Assembly (NCBI GenBank): GCA_964187655.1
Contig: CAXLMP010000108.1
Coordinates: 20,478-84,477 of the forward strand
Direction: 5' to 3'
From: Lentimonas sp002292345
Lineage (GTDB): Bacteria > Verrucomicrobiota > Verrucomicrobiia > Opitutales > Coraliomargaritaceae
DNA: 64,000 nucleotides
Within the stretch, counting starts at the first letter, position 1, and every line of letters begins with the position of its first letter. The position numbers and the translations under genes are program-made. Positions 1-8,467 of this stretch are shown piece by piece. The notes below the pieces were generated by a model. The model was not told where the DNA came from and ran no database searches. It saw only the letters and a list, made by a program, of their open reading frames with translations.

Positions 1-512
1 TCGAGCTGCACTCGCTTTCGAAGAGCTACAACATGACAGGCTGGCGCATCGGCTTCGTCGTTGGCAACCCGCTCGTGGTGCAAGCTTACGCCGACATGAA
101 GGACAACTCCGACTCTGGCCAATTTCTCGCCATTCAAAAGGCTGGCGCAGTCGCGCTCGCGAATCCTCAAATCACTGAAGAGATCTCCGCGAAATACTCA
201 CGCCGCATGGATCTACTCGTCGACGCGCTCAACGGTGCAGGTTTCAAAGCGAAAAAGCCCAAGGGCAGCTTCTTCCTTTACGTAGCCGCACCAAAGTCGG
301 TGACGATCGACGGCAAGACCACCGAGTTCGAATCTGGTGAAGCCTGCAGCCAATGGCTGATCACTGAAGAGCTCATCAGCACGGTGCCTTGGGATGATTG
401 CGGCAACTTCGTACGCTTCTCGGTGACCTTCGCCGCTCAAGGTGTCGAAGCTGAAAAAGCCATCGCCGCCGAAATCGGCCAGCGCCTTGCGAAGTACAGC
501 TTTGCCTTTTAG
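1..512 (+). CDS. Class I/II aminotransferase, C-terminal part (possibly LL-diaminopimelate aminotransferase)
   Basis: The reading frame is open from the window edge, so the N-terminal half is missing. The first residues read ELHSLSKSYNMTGWRIGF, the conserved PLP-lysine region of fold-type I aminotransferases: the Lys of SLSKSYN would form the Schiff base and the Arg of GWR helps hold the substrate carboxylate. The rest is the usual small C-terminal domain (GSFFLYV, later FVRFSVTF). The SKSYNMTGWR signature resembles archaeal-type DapL and related aspartate/alanine aminotransferases, so lysine/peptidoglycan precursor synthesis is possible. The family call is firm; substrate cannot be fixed from this fragment. 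Confidence 0.85.
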   Translation, partial: ELHSLSKSYNMTGWRIGFVVGNPLVVQAYADMKDNSDSGQFLAIQKAGAVALANPQITEEISAKYSRRMDLLVDALNGAGFKAKKPKGSFFLYVAAPKSVTIDGKTTEFESGEACSQWLITEELISTVPWDDCGNFVRFSVTFAAQGVEAEKAIAAEIGQRLAKYSFAF

Positions 513-584
513 CGGCACATCGGCTGACACTCCATTGATGGTCGCTGTTCCAGAGGCGTCCTCCTCATCCAGACCAACTACATT

Positions 585-953
585 ATGAATACTACCGAAA
601 TCACGTCACTCTTCGACCAATGGAACGCGGCTCTCCAAACGGGTGAGCCGAAGAATGTTGCCGCACTCTACGAGAACAATGCCATCTTGCTGCCGACCGT
701 CTCCAACCAGGTGCGTCACAATCACGCAGAAATCGAGGACTATTTCGTCGCGTTCCTCGCCAAGGGCCCGAAAGGTACTATCGACGAGTCCAACGTCCGC
801 ATCTTCGAAGATGTCGCGATCAACTCCGGCGTCTATACCTTCGCTTTTGCGGATGGGGCAACGGTGCAAGCCCGCTTCACCTACGTCTACCGCTGGAACG
901 GTCAGGACTGGAAGATTGTCGAGCACCACTCATCCGCAATGCCGGAGGGCTAG
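585..953 (+). CDS. SgcJ/EcaC (DUF4440/SnoaL-like) family protein
   Basis: A 122-residue single-domain protein with the cystatin-like NTF2/SnoaL fold: an N-terminal helix with the typical TSLFDQWNAALQTGEP, then VAALYENNAILLPT, and the end motif FTYVYRWNGQDWKIVEHHSS. These are the hallmarks of SgcJ/EcaC and CaMKII-association-like proteins. Members bind small hydrophobic ligands or act as isomerases, but most have no known substrate. It has its own hairpin terminator about 100 nt downstream and no obvious operon partner. Function beyond the fold is unknown. Confidence 0.8.
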   Translation: MNTTEITSLFDQWNAALQTGEPKNVAALYENNAILLPTVSNQVRHNHAEIEDYFVAFLAKGPKGTIDESNVRIFEDVAINSGVYTFAFADGATVQARFTYVYRWNGQDWKIVEHHSSAMPEG

Positions 954-1050
954 TCTCGGAGTTCGCCTCATTGGATACAGCCGGCTGCGTGGTGATCGAC
1001 CGCCCCGCAGCCGACATCAAGGCACCGCACAGGGTCCCAAATCACTGACT

Positions 1051-1076
1051 TAAAGCCCTCTGCGAAGAGGGCTTTA
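1051..1076. terminator. Rho-independent-like hairpin between convergent genes
   Basis: A perfect 10-bp stem (AAAGCCCTC paired with GAGGGCTTT plus a closing T-A) with a 6-nt loop, lying between the SnoaL-like gene on the plus strand and ppnP on the minus strand. Only short A/T runs border it, so it could serve both directions. Confidence 0.65.
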
Positions 1077-1131
1077 TCCATTTCATCCGCCCCGACGGGC
1101 TCCGGCATCCCAGAGCCGGGGATCGCGCGCA

Positions 1132-1149
1132 AAACTGCGACCGCAGTTT
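1132..1149 (-). terminator. Hairpin just after the ppnP stop
   Basis: A 7-bp stem (AAACTGC/GCAGTTT) with a 4-nt loop, starting 3 nt past the ppnP stop codon on the minus strand and followed by TTTGCG. The U-run is weak, so it is a probable rather than certain terminator. Confidence 0.45.
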
Positions 1150-1152
1150 CAA

Positions 1153-1473
1153 TTAATCAAGATAAGTGCAGCAATAGTCCGCGCCGCCTTCTTTGACTTT
1201 CAGGGCAAACTTCGAGTCGCCCGGGACGTTAAACGAAGTGCCTGCAGCATAAGTGATCCACTCATCAGAACCGTCGAGCTTCACATCCATCTCGCCTCCG
1301 AGCATTTCCATCAGCTCAGCCGCTTCAGTGCCGAATTCGTAATCACCCGCCTGCATGAAGCCGAGGGTCTTCTTAGACCCATCCGCAAACACAACCGTGC
1401 GACTAGTGACTTGGCCGCCGAAATACACATTGGCTTTTTTTACGATAGAGATGTTTTCAAAATTTTCAGACAT
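1153..1473 (-). CDS. ppnP: Pyrimidine/purine nucleoside phosphorylase PpnP
   Basis: A 106-residue cupin-like protein matching the YaiE/PpnP (DUF1255) family: NVYFGGQVTSRTVVF near the start, then GDYEFGTEAAELMEMLGG and AAGTSFNVPGDSKF, ending ADYCCTYLD. E. coli PpnP is slightly shorter (about 94 aa) and cleaves diverse nucleosides with phosphate to give the base and ribose-1-phosphate, feeding cytoplasmic nucleotide salvage. It stands alone between convergent and unrelated neighbours. The family call is strong; substrate range follows the characterised homologue. Confidence 0.9.
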   Translation of the reverse strand: MSENFENISIVKKANVYFGGQVTSRTVVFADGSKKTLGFMQAGDYEFGTEAAELMEMLGGEMDVKLDGSDEWITYAAGTSFNVPGDSKFALKVKEGGADYCCTYLD

Positions 1474-1595
1474 GCAAAAGGTGATGGCGATTCCGCTAAA
1501 ATTTACAATCAGGATTTACTTAGAACCGAAGGAGTTGTGGCACATGCTACTAGCAGAGAGCATGTGCTGCGTGGACTCGCTATAAAACGAATCAA

Positions 1596-2102
1596 TCAAT
1601 GCCCGCAAATACAGGCGTATTCTTTATACTCACAGCTGGGACAATTGCTCATATTTAAATAAAATGTCTCTCGCACACCCGGCGCAGCAGGAGTCGCTTT
1701 GATCTGTAAAATGATCGGCATGCGCTTCATCTCTGGCAACGCTGCGGTTGAGATTAAGCCATCACCATTTTTAACAAACTCCACCTTCGTCGGGGCACTG
1801 CGATCACCGCCGACCGCAGAGACGACTTGATCAGCTACTGGGACGACTTGGCCATCGCGCCCTAGGAATGTAATCTGCACCAAGCGCTCGGACGTGACTA
1901 AGAACTCCATGTGCGGATCCACGATGGTGATAAGACGACCACCATTGGGGCCGCCCTGAACTTTCTGCGCGGCAACCTTACTGGTTGCGTGGCTATGCCC
2001 GCCATTGCCCAGACCGTGTCCCGCGCTCGCATAGCAATAGCTTGTCCCGAATATGGCTAGCGTCGCAATGAGGAGAACTTTGAGCTGTGTTTTCTGTTTC
2101 AT
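1596..2102 (-). CDS. Secreted His/Cys-rich protein at the end of the metal-efflux operon
   Basis: 168 residues with a clear signal peptide (KVLLIATLAIFGTSYCYAS), then a His-rich segment (GHGLGNGGHSH) and a C-terminus ending NCPSCEYKEYACICGH, which has four Cys and a His. The middle is a beta-rich domain with GGPNGGRLITIVDPHMEFLV. I know no named function. The Cys/His clusters and its place 96 nt downstream of the CusA-like pump suggest a periplasmic metal-binding accessory of the efflux system, by analogy with small chaperones near cus/czc operons. That role is inference. Confidence 0.7.
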   Translation of the reverse strand: MKQKTQLKVLLIATLAIFGTSYCYASAGHGLGNGGHSHATSKVAAQKVQGGPNGGRLITIVDPHMEFLVTSERLVQITFLGRDGQVVPVADQVVSAVGGDRSAPTKVEFVKNGDGLISTAALPEMKRMPIILQIKATPAAPGVRETFYLNMSNCPSCEYKEYACICGH

Positions 2103-2198
2103 AATATTTTTGGGTTTAATTGAATAAAGATAAAAACGGATGACATGAAAGTCATGCCTACCGCACCGATGGATTATGTCACTCAGAAGCTGCGGCTT

Positions 2199-5100
2199 CT
2201 ATAGGCGAATAGACTTTTCGGCCGACTTTTGAAAGAAGGTATAGAAGATGGCAGGCGTCACCGCCAGGCCGAGCAGCGTCGAGCTGATCAAGCCGCCGAC
2301 GATGACGATCGCGACGGGATTGAGAATTTCTTTGCCAGGTTCATCGGCGGCCATGATCAACGGGATCAAGGCGAGACCTGCAGAGATCGCAGTCATTAAG
2401 ATCGGCACGAGTCGCTCTAGTGTGCCACGCACCACCATCTCGCGCGTAAATGCTTCACCTTCGTGACGCATCAAGTGCAGATAGTGCGAAAGCAGCATAA
2501 TGTTATTACGCGCAGCAATACCAGTCACTGCGATGAAGCCAACCAGCGTGGCGATGCTAATATTATTCAATGTAAAACTGGTATAAAAGACCCCGCCGAT
2601 CAGCGAAATCGGAATGATGCTCAATACAAGCCACACAAAAGTGAAGGTTTTGAAATAACTATAGAGTAGGAAAATGATCAGCAGCAGAATAACCGCACAC
2701 ATAATAAAGATGGTACGCCGCGCTTCTTGCTGCGCCTGATATTCGCCTTCAAACGCTACGCTATAGCCTTGCGGTAAAATCAACTCCTCCGCGATTTTAC
2801 TCTGCAAGGTTTCTACTACTGCATTCAAATCGTCCGTCGTCGGATTGATCGAGACCACGAAACGACGCAGCGTATTCTCGCGCAGAATTGTATTCGGCCC
2901 CGTCGCTTGATGAATTTCTGCTACGTAACTCAATGGCACCCGTTGCCCACTCAGTGTATCGACATACAAGTTCGACAACCGCTCTGGCGACTCACGCCAC
3001 TCAAGCGGCAGACGCACCACTAAATCATACACACGCTGCCCTTGGTAAATTTCGGCCACCACTTCGCCACCCATCAAGGAAGCCAACTGCTCGTTCAATT
3101 GCCCGGGCGTCACGCCATACGCCAGCGCACGGTCGCGATCGACTTCGATCCGTAGCTGCGGAATCATCGCCTGCTGCTCCGCACGTGCTTCTTCCATGCC
3201 CGGAATCGCCCGTGCGATCTCAGTGACTTGGTTGCCGAGGCGGCGTAATTCGCTCAAATCAGGCCCATAGATTTTGACTGCGACCTTCGCAGACACACCA
3301 CTAAGCATGTGCCCAATGCGGTCGGCTAATGGCGTGCTCATCGCACTGAATGTGCCTGGGATGGTGCGCATCGTGACACGTATTTCTTCCAACACTTCCG
3401 CACGATCCCGATCAGACGTTTCGGTAAATTCGATATCAAACTCAACCGTCGACACTGGCACCACATGGTCACCACGTTCGGCGCGGCCGACACGATAACC
3501 CACAGTTTCGACTTCTGGAATCTGCAGCAGCAAGTCCTGCGCAGTATCGGAGAGTTCGGTGGTTTGCTTCAGCGAGGTACCTGGTGCAGTGGTCATTGCG
3601 ACCAATGCAGTCGGTTCTCGAAACGCCGGCAAAAAGTTGCCCCCCATTGAAATCAGCGCTGCATACGCGACTAATAGCAGCACCCCAGTAATCAGTACTA
3701 CGAGAAACGGCTGTGACAGCGAAAAGTTGAGCCATGTCTTGTGAAAGCCCCTCTTTAAACCACGCACGACGAACCCTTCGGTATGCATTTTACCCGCCTT
3801 CGGGTTTAATAAAAACGAACACAGTACCGGGATGACAGTCAACGACACCACGAACGACGCACTCATGCTGACAATTGTTGCAATCGCAATCGGCGAGAAT
3901 AGCCGCCCCTCCACGCCACTCAATGCCAGTAACGGCAGGAACACTAAAATGATCAACACGGTGGCATATAAAATAGATGAGCGCACTTCGGCCGAGGCAC
4001 TGGCGATCACTTCAAGCCTCGGACGTGGCTTCGATAAACTAGCATTCTCGCACAAACGGCGAAACACATTTTCCACATCAACAATCGCGTCATCGACCAC
4101 CATACCAATCGCCACGGCAAGTCCACCGAGTGTCATCGAGTTGACGCTCAAGTCCATCAGGTCGAACACCAGAATCGTGATGCCGAGTGAAAGCGGAATC
4201 GCAGTGAGCGTAATCAATGTAATCCGCACATTGAACAGAAACAGAAACAACACTAAGCCCACTATGATGGCACCGTCACGAAGGGCTTCTTCCAGATTTC
4301 CAATCGAGAGATTAATAAAGTCGGATTGCCGATAGAGCGTAATCACTTCGACTCCTGAGGGAAGCGTCTGTTGCAGCGCCGTGAGGGCGGCTTCCACTCT
4401 CTCAGTCAAATCAATGGTATCGAATCCCGGCGATTTTGTCACACTGAGTATCACTCCTGGGTAACCCTTGACCGCACCATCCTGCTTAATGTGCTTTGTG
4501 CCAAGACCAGCATCGCCACGCATCGGCTCAATATCCCACACCAACGAAGCAACATCGCGCAGACGAATCGGACGATCATTCTCGTACGTCACAACCGTGT
4601 TACCGATCTCATCCAGATCAGTCGTCATCGCCAAATTACGCACCATGATCTCTTGAGCCGATTCGGTTAAAAATCCACCAGTCGTATTTTTAACTGCTTG
4701 AGCAGAGGCATCGCGTATTTGCAAAAAGGATACACCCATCGCGAGCATCTTATCTGGATCTGGCTGCACTTGCACCTGCTTCACCCCGCCGCCCATCGAC
4801 AGCACTTCGGCAATTCCTGGAATGGATTGAAGTTTTCGAGCAACCTTCCAATCCGCCAGTGAGCGCAACTCGCGCGGACTCGTCTCGCCTGTAGGATCCG
4901 CTAATCCAACCAGCAGGATGTTACCCATAAGCGATGCGACTGGCGTCATGTAAGGGCTCACTCCTTCGGGCAATGTTTCACTCGCACCAGTCAAACGCTC
5001 CTGCACAAACTGACGCGCCTGATAAATATCTGTGCCCCATTCGAATTCGACGAAGATTAAGGACAAACCCACATCATTGATCGAACGCAGGCGCGACACG

Positions 5101-5333
5101 CCCGTCACACCCATCAGCGAATTCTCTAATGGAATCGTCACCAGTGTTTCCACTTCTTCGGGAGCGAAGCCAGCGGACTCGGTTAAAATTGTCACCGTCG
5201 GCTTAGTCAAATCCGGCAACACTTCGACCGGAAGCTCCACCGCTTTCTTAATTCCTAGAACAAGCACGATGACAACTAAGGCCAAAATTAATGGCCTCTG
5301 TGAAAGAGAAAATCGTATGAGTTGATTTAACAT
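2199..5333 (-). CDS. CusA/CzcA-type heavy-metal RND efflux pump
   Basis: 1044 residues, the normal length for an inner-membrane RND pump. The start FSLSQRPLILALVVIVLVLG is the first membrane helix. A large periplasmic loop follows, with porter motifs such as VEVLPDLTKPTVTILTESAG, then the second helix bundle with GGLAVAIGMVVDDAIVDVENV, the heavy-metal-efflux version of the RND charged motif. The second half repeats the layout and ends in a final helix (LISSTLLGLAVTPAIFYTFF). It would drive metal ions such as Cu(I), Ag(I), Zn or Co out through the adaptor and TolC-like channel encoded upstream, using the proton gradient. The ion cannot be told from sequence alone. Confidence 0.93.
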   Translation of the reverse strand: MLNQLIRFSLSQRPLILALVVIVLVLGIKKAVELPVEVLPDLTKPTVTILTESAGFAPEEVETLVTIPLENSLMGVTGVSRLRSINDVGLSLIFVEFEWGTDIYQARQFVQERLTGASETLPEGVSPYMTPVASLMGNILLVGLADPTGETSPRELRSLADWKVARKLQSIPGIAEVLSMGGGVKQVQVQPDPDKMLAMGVSFLQIRDASAQAVKNTTGGFLTESAQEIMVRNLAMTTDLDEIGNTVVTYENDRPIRLRDVASLVWDIEPMRGDAGLGTKHIKQDGAVKGYPGVILSVTKSPGFDTIDLTERVEAALTALQQTLPSGVEVITLYRQSDFINLSIGNLEEALRDGAIIVGLVLFLFLFNVRITLITLTAIPLSLGITILVFDLMDLSVNSMTLGGLAVAIGMVVDDAIVDVENVFRRLCENASLSKPRPRLEVIASASAEVRSSILYATVLIILVFLPLLALSGVEGRLFSPIAIATIVSMSASFVVSLTVIPVLCSFLLNPKAGKMHTEGFVVRGLKRGFHKTWLNFSLSQPFLVVLITGVLLLVAYAALISMGGNFLPAFREPTALVAMTTAPGTSLKQTTELSDTAQDLLLQIPEVETVGYRVGRAERGDHVVPVSTVEFDIEFTETSDRDRAEVLEEIRVTMRTIPGTFSAMSTPLADRIGHMLSGVSAKVAVKIYGPDLSELRRLGNQVTEIARAIPGMEEARAEQQAMIPQLRIEVDRDRALAYGVTPGQLNEQLASLMGGEVVAEIYQGQRVYDLVVRLPLEWRESPERLSNLYVDTLSGQRVPLSYVAEIHQATGPNTILRENTLRRFVVSINPTTDDLNAVVETLQSKIAEELILPQGYSVAFEGEYQAQQEARRTIFIMCAVILLLIIFLLYSYFKTFTFVWLVLSIIPISLIGGVFYTSFTLNNISIATLVGFIAVTGIAARNNIMLLSHYLHLMRHEGEAFTREMVVRGTLERLVPILMTAISAGLALIPLIMAADEPGKEILNPVAIVIVGGLISSTLLGLAVTPAIFYTFFQKSAEKSIRL

Positions 5334-5363
5334 GATCTGTAATTTTGAATGAAGATCATGCCC

Positions 5364-6491
5364 TTATCCACGGCGTTGGCTCCACCAACGCTGTGAAGCG
5401 ACCAGGACGAGTAACGTCAACACGCCTGCATAAATCATCAGTGGCAGACTCAACGCATGCGTCGCTGTCTCTCCTTCGTGATCGTGCTCAGCCTCGGCTC
5501 GCTTGGCTTTATCGGCATCAGTGAGCTCTGAGCCATCCTCATTGTGCTCGTGCCCATGCGCGGCGTCCAACGCCTCCTTCAGCGAGATATTCTGCCCGCC
5601 ATCAGCGAAGCCCAAGGAATACGAGCCCTGCGTGACGACTTCATCACCAGGAAACAAACCACTTAGCACCTCGACGAATCGGTCATTGCGCTCCCCGATC
5701 ACTACGGGGACACGTAGAAATGCATTAGGTAGATCGAAATCCTTCACAAACACGACACGATTGGCAGGCCCCCCCTGAATTGACGCACGTGGCACAGCCA
5801 AGACATCCGCACGCGAATCAAGCACTACGGCAAACTCCACGCGCATTCCCGGGCGCAGTCGGCCATCCTTATTTTCCAAAAGAAAAATCCCTTCCACTGC
5901 CCCTGCACCTCGGTCGGCATTCACACCGAAGCGCACTAGAGTCGCTCCAAACAAAGACTCTCCCAGAGCAGGCACACGAATGTGCGCATGACTGCCCACT
6001 TGCACGCGCGCAGCTTCATTTTCAGGAATTTTCGCGACCGCCCACATGCTCGAACGATCCGAGATATCCATCAACTCGACATCAGGTTGCACGGGTTGCC
6101 CGAGGCGTATGTGTGAATTCACCACCAAACCACCTTGCGGCGCCTTCAACTGCACCTGCGGCGGCGGGTCGCCAATTAGCCGAGTCTCTATCGTCGCCAC
6201 CACATCGCCACTGGCGATAGCATCTCCCTCAAAAGCATGCAACTCGATCACACGCCCGGCGACTCGCGAGGACAACACGGAGTGCTTCGATGGGATTTCT
6301 TCAATACGACCAATCGCAAAAACCGTAGTCTCAAAATCACGCTCTTCCACTTCCACAGTTTGGATCCGAAGATTCGCCACTCCCGACGCATCGAGAATAA
6401 TAGGCGCATCGGTAGCGGCCGAGATTACAGTGACGCTTAGTAGCGATAGGCAGATGGTACTCAGGCTGATATTAAAATTTGTTTGTTTCAT
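5364..6491 (-). CDS. RND efflux periplasmic adaptor (HlyD/CusB-like)
   Basis: 375 residues with an N-terminal signal peptide, a lipoyl-like hairpin region (AGRVIELHAFEGDAIASGDV, VQLKAPQGGLVVNSHIRLGQP) and beta-barrel and membrane-proximal domains, all standard for membrane-fusion proteins. It bridges the CusA-like pump and the TolC-like channel. Two features are unusual: a His/Glu-rich stretch near residues 310-345 (AAHGHEHNEDGSE, AEHDHEGETATH) that looks metal-binding, and a C-terminal hydrophobic helix (LPLMIYAGVLTLLVLVA) that would anchor the protein. It is 30 nt upstream of the pump gene, so almost certainly co-transcribed. Confidence 0.9.
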   Translation of the reverse strand: MKQTNFNISLSTICLSLLSVTVISAATDAPIILDASGVANLRIQTVEVEERDFETTVFAIGRIEEIPSKHSVLSSRVAGRVIELHAFEGDAIASGDVVATIETRLIGDPPPQVQLKAPQGGLVVNSHIRLGQPVQPDVELMDISDRSSMWAVAKIPENEAARVQVGSHAHIRVPALGESLFGATLVRFGVNADRGAGAVEGIFLLENKDGRLRPGMRVEFAVVLDSRADVLAVPRASIQGGPANRVVFVKDFDLPNAFLRVPVVIGERNDRFVEVLSGLFPGDEVVTQGSYSLGFADGGQNISLKEALDAAHGHEHNEDGSELTDADKAKRAEAEHDHEGETATHALSLPLMIYAGVLTLLVLVASQRWWSQRRG

Positions 6492-6511
6492 TTAATTAAA
6501 AAATATTTGGG

Positions 6512-7789
6512 TTATTGGAGCACTGGTTGTGCTTTGGCCGTCGCGGCTTTCCAGCGGATCATCGCCTGCTCGAAATTGTGCAGCTTTGTTAGTTGGGCAG
6601 ATTGCACTCGAAGACCTTGTTCTTGTGAGCGGAACAGCTCGACGAGGTTAATTTGCCCCGCCCCATAAGCGGACTTCATCTCGGCAAGGTTCTTCTCCAC
6701 TAACTGCGTTAAGCGTTGATCATAGTCGCGCGCTTGCTGATACAGACTCACCGCGAGTGTCGCCTGCGTATGTGCTTCACTGCGCACCTCTAGACCGACG
6801 CGATCGAGTTCGTATTTAAATTGTCGCTGCTCAGCTCGACTCGCCAGAATCGCGCCGTCTTTGCGATCCAAAAACGGCAGCGGAATTGACACACCGACGC
6901 CAAAGAAACGATCTGTGCCTAAACCGCCAGGATCATCGACACTGCGCTCTTCATCAAAAAATACACGCACCGCGATATCAGCCCAGCGCTCAGCCTTGAC
7001 CACGGAGACTCGCTTATCGGAGATACGAGACAGCAACGCCTTCATGCGATATTCTGGATGCTGCATGAGTGACTCCTGCGTCAGGCTCGCCAACTGCGGC
7101 GGCGCGGCAGGCAGTTCAAATTGATGAGTTAAGCTGAGCTCGGCATCCACATCAGCTCCTATCAGTTGCTTCAATTTAGCGAGTTTCGATGACAATGTAT
7201 TCGAGAGTTCCTGCTTCTCTTGTTCCACCGCATAGAGTTCGATCTGTACTTGATTGGTCTCGACTGAAGAGACTTCCCCGGTCCGAACCCGCGACTCCAT
7301 GAACGCTGCGAATTTACGATTCAGCTGCAGGCGTTCGTCCCGTAATTCGATTTGAGCTTCTAGGGCAGTCGCAGCAGCGACCGTGGTCTCAACCTCGAGC
7401 GTGAGCAGTCGCACTTGATTGGCAACTTCCGCTGCCGCCAGCTCAATCTCATCTTGCGCGATCGACTTTTGCAGGCGCAGTCGGTTCGTTACGGGAAAGC
7501 GCTGTACGAAGCCAATGGAGTAACCATACTCCCCTTCGTCGTTGAAGGTCTGATCGGTAGCGTAATCAATACTGAGCTCTGGGTTCGCCCAGCGGCCCGC
7601 TTGCTGGTGATTGCCTAGCGCACGATCGATCGTGGTGCGCGCCGCGTTAAGCGCTGGGTTCTGCTGCAATGCACGTGCCACTGCTTGCTCTTTGCTAAGC
7701 GAGAGCGGTGCGGCGACCAGGCTAGTCAACATCGATTGGGCGATGAGGACGAACGCGCCAGCGCGTTTTAATTTCAAAAAGTTAACCAT
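6512..7789 (-). CDS. TolC-family outer-membrane efflux channel
   Basis: 425 residues with a signal peptide ending near SLVAAPLSLS, then the two long helical repeats of outer membrane efflux proteins (SKEQAVARALQQNPALNAAR in the first, SYQ/RDYDQR-type coiled helices and EMKSAYGAGQINLVELFRSQ in the second). It would form the trimeric outer-membrane duct of the tripartite metal pump with the adaptor 20 nt downstream. The family call is firm; whether it serves only this pump is inferred from the operon. Confidence 0.9.
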   Translation of the reverse strand: MVNFLKLKRAGAFVLIAQSMLTSLVAAPLSLSKEQAVARALQQNPALNAARTTIDRALGNHQQAGRWANPELSIDYATDQTFNDEGEYGYSIGFVQRFPVTNRLRLQKSIAQDEIELAAAEVANQVRLLTLEVETTVAAATALEAQIELRDERLQLNRKFAAFMESRVRTGEVSSVETNQVQIELYAVEQEKQELSNTLSSKLAKLKQLIGADVDAELSLTHQFELPAAPPQLASLTQESLMQHPEYRMKALLSRISDKRVSVVKAERWADIAVRVFFDEERSVDDPGGLGTDRFFGVGVSIPLPFLDRKDGAILASRAEQRQFKYELDRVGLEVRSEAHTQATLAVSLYQQARDYDQRLTQLVEKNLAEMKSAYGAGQINLVELFRSQEQGLRVQSAQLTKLHNFEQAMIRWKAATAKAQPVLQ

Positions 7790-7883
7790 AAAAAATCCTA
7801 ATACAATGAAGCTGAGGCGTAGCGTAGTGCTACAAATACAACTGGTTTGATTAAACCAGAAAAGCTAAGTGTGTATTAGGATA

Positions 7884-8312
7884 TCAGACCCGAAGGACTG
7901 TCTTCTGAATATAGCGATCGGTCAACCAATGCACCGACAGCGGCGGTCCGCGCGGCCGTGGAAACATCGAACTCAAGACCTCCAATGGTCGGACGATCAG
8001 AGCATGAAAGTTATATTCAGCCACAGCGAGCATCGGTAAATTAACCGAGTGCACTTCATTTAAGCGTGATGGGATTTGCTCACCACCCTGCAATTCGAGA
8101 TCGGTGCAATCATCTTTATCAATACACAGTCCCACCTCTTGGGACTCAACGTGTACGTGCTCATCTCCGCAATGCCCATGCTCCTGATCCGCAGACTCAA
8201 CATGCACCTCAAAATCATGGTGCAAGCACAGCAACAAACTCGGGACCTCGGCTAACGCGACGTTCCAAACAAATAGGCTAAGCAGCCATATAACTGTCGA
8301 TTTCTTGATCAA
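7884..8312 (-). CDS. Small secreted His/Cys/acidic protein heading the metal-efflux operon
   Basis: About 142 residues. The frame also extends to a TTG at 8351, but the TTG at 8312 gives a compact signal peptide (IKKSTVIWLLSLFVWNVALA). The mature part is rich in His, Cys, Asp and Glu (LCLHHDFEVHVE, EHGHCGDEHVHVESQEVG, CIDKDDCTDLE) and ends with PRPRGPPLSVHWLTDRYIQK. No named family is recognised. As first gene of the operon, with 94 nt to the channel gene, it is a good candidate for a periplasmic metal sensor or buffer; this is inference from composition and position. Confidence 0.65.
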   Translation of the reverse strand: MIKKSTVIWLLSLFVWNVALAEVPSLLLCLHHDFEVHVESADQEHGHCGDEHVHVESQEVGLCIDKDDCTDLELQGGEQIPSRLNEVHSVNLPMLAVAEYNFHALIVRPLEVLSSMFPRPRGPPLSVHWLTDRYIQKTVLRV

Positions 8313-8320
8313 GAAGTAGT

Positions 8321-8351
8321 TAGATATGAAAAATAGAACCCATACTGTCAA
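8321..8351 (-). promoter_or_regulatory. Possible sigma-70-like promoter of the efflux operon
   Basis: On the minus strand a perfect TTGACA sits at 8351-8346, followed by CATATC at 17-nt spacing or TATCTA at 19 nt. The -35-like box covers the upstream TTG that could otherwise be read as a start codon, which favours the downstream start at 8312. The -10 match is imperfect and a transcript would have almost no leader. Confidence 0.3.
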
Positions 8352-8467
8352 GGCTCGCGCGGATGGGTTCCCTCTCGCCGGGTCACTCGATGAATAAACT
8401 CCGCATCTTGACTTGTGGCAATTAGCTGCCTTTCCTAATCGATCCTACCCAACCGATACTACTACCA

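Noticed and set aside
8400..8440. Promoter of pyc at TTGACT near 8407
   Set aside because: A good -35-like box but no acceptable -10 at normal spacing.
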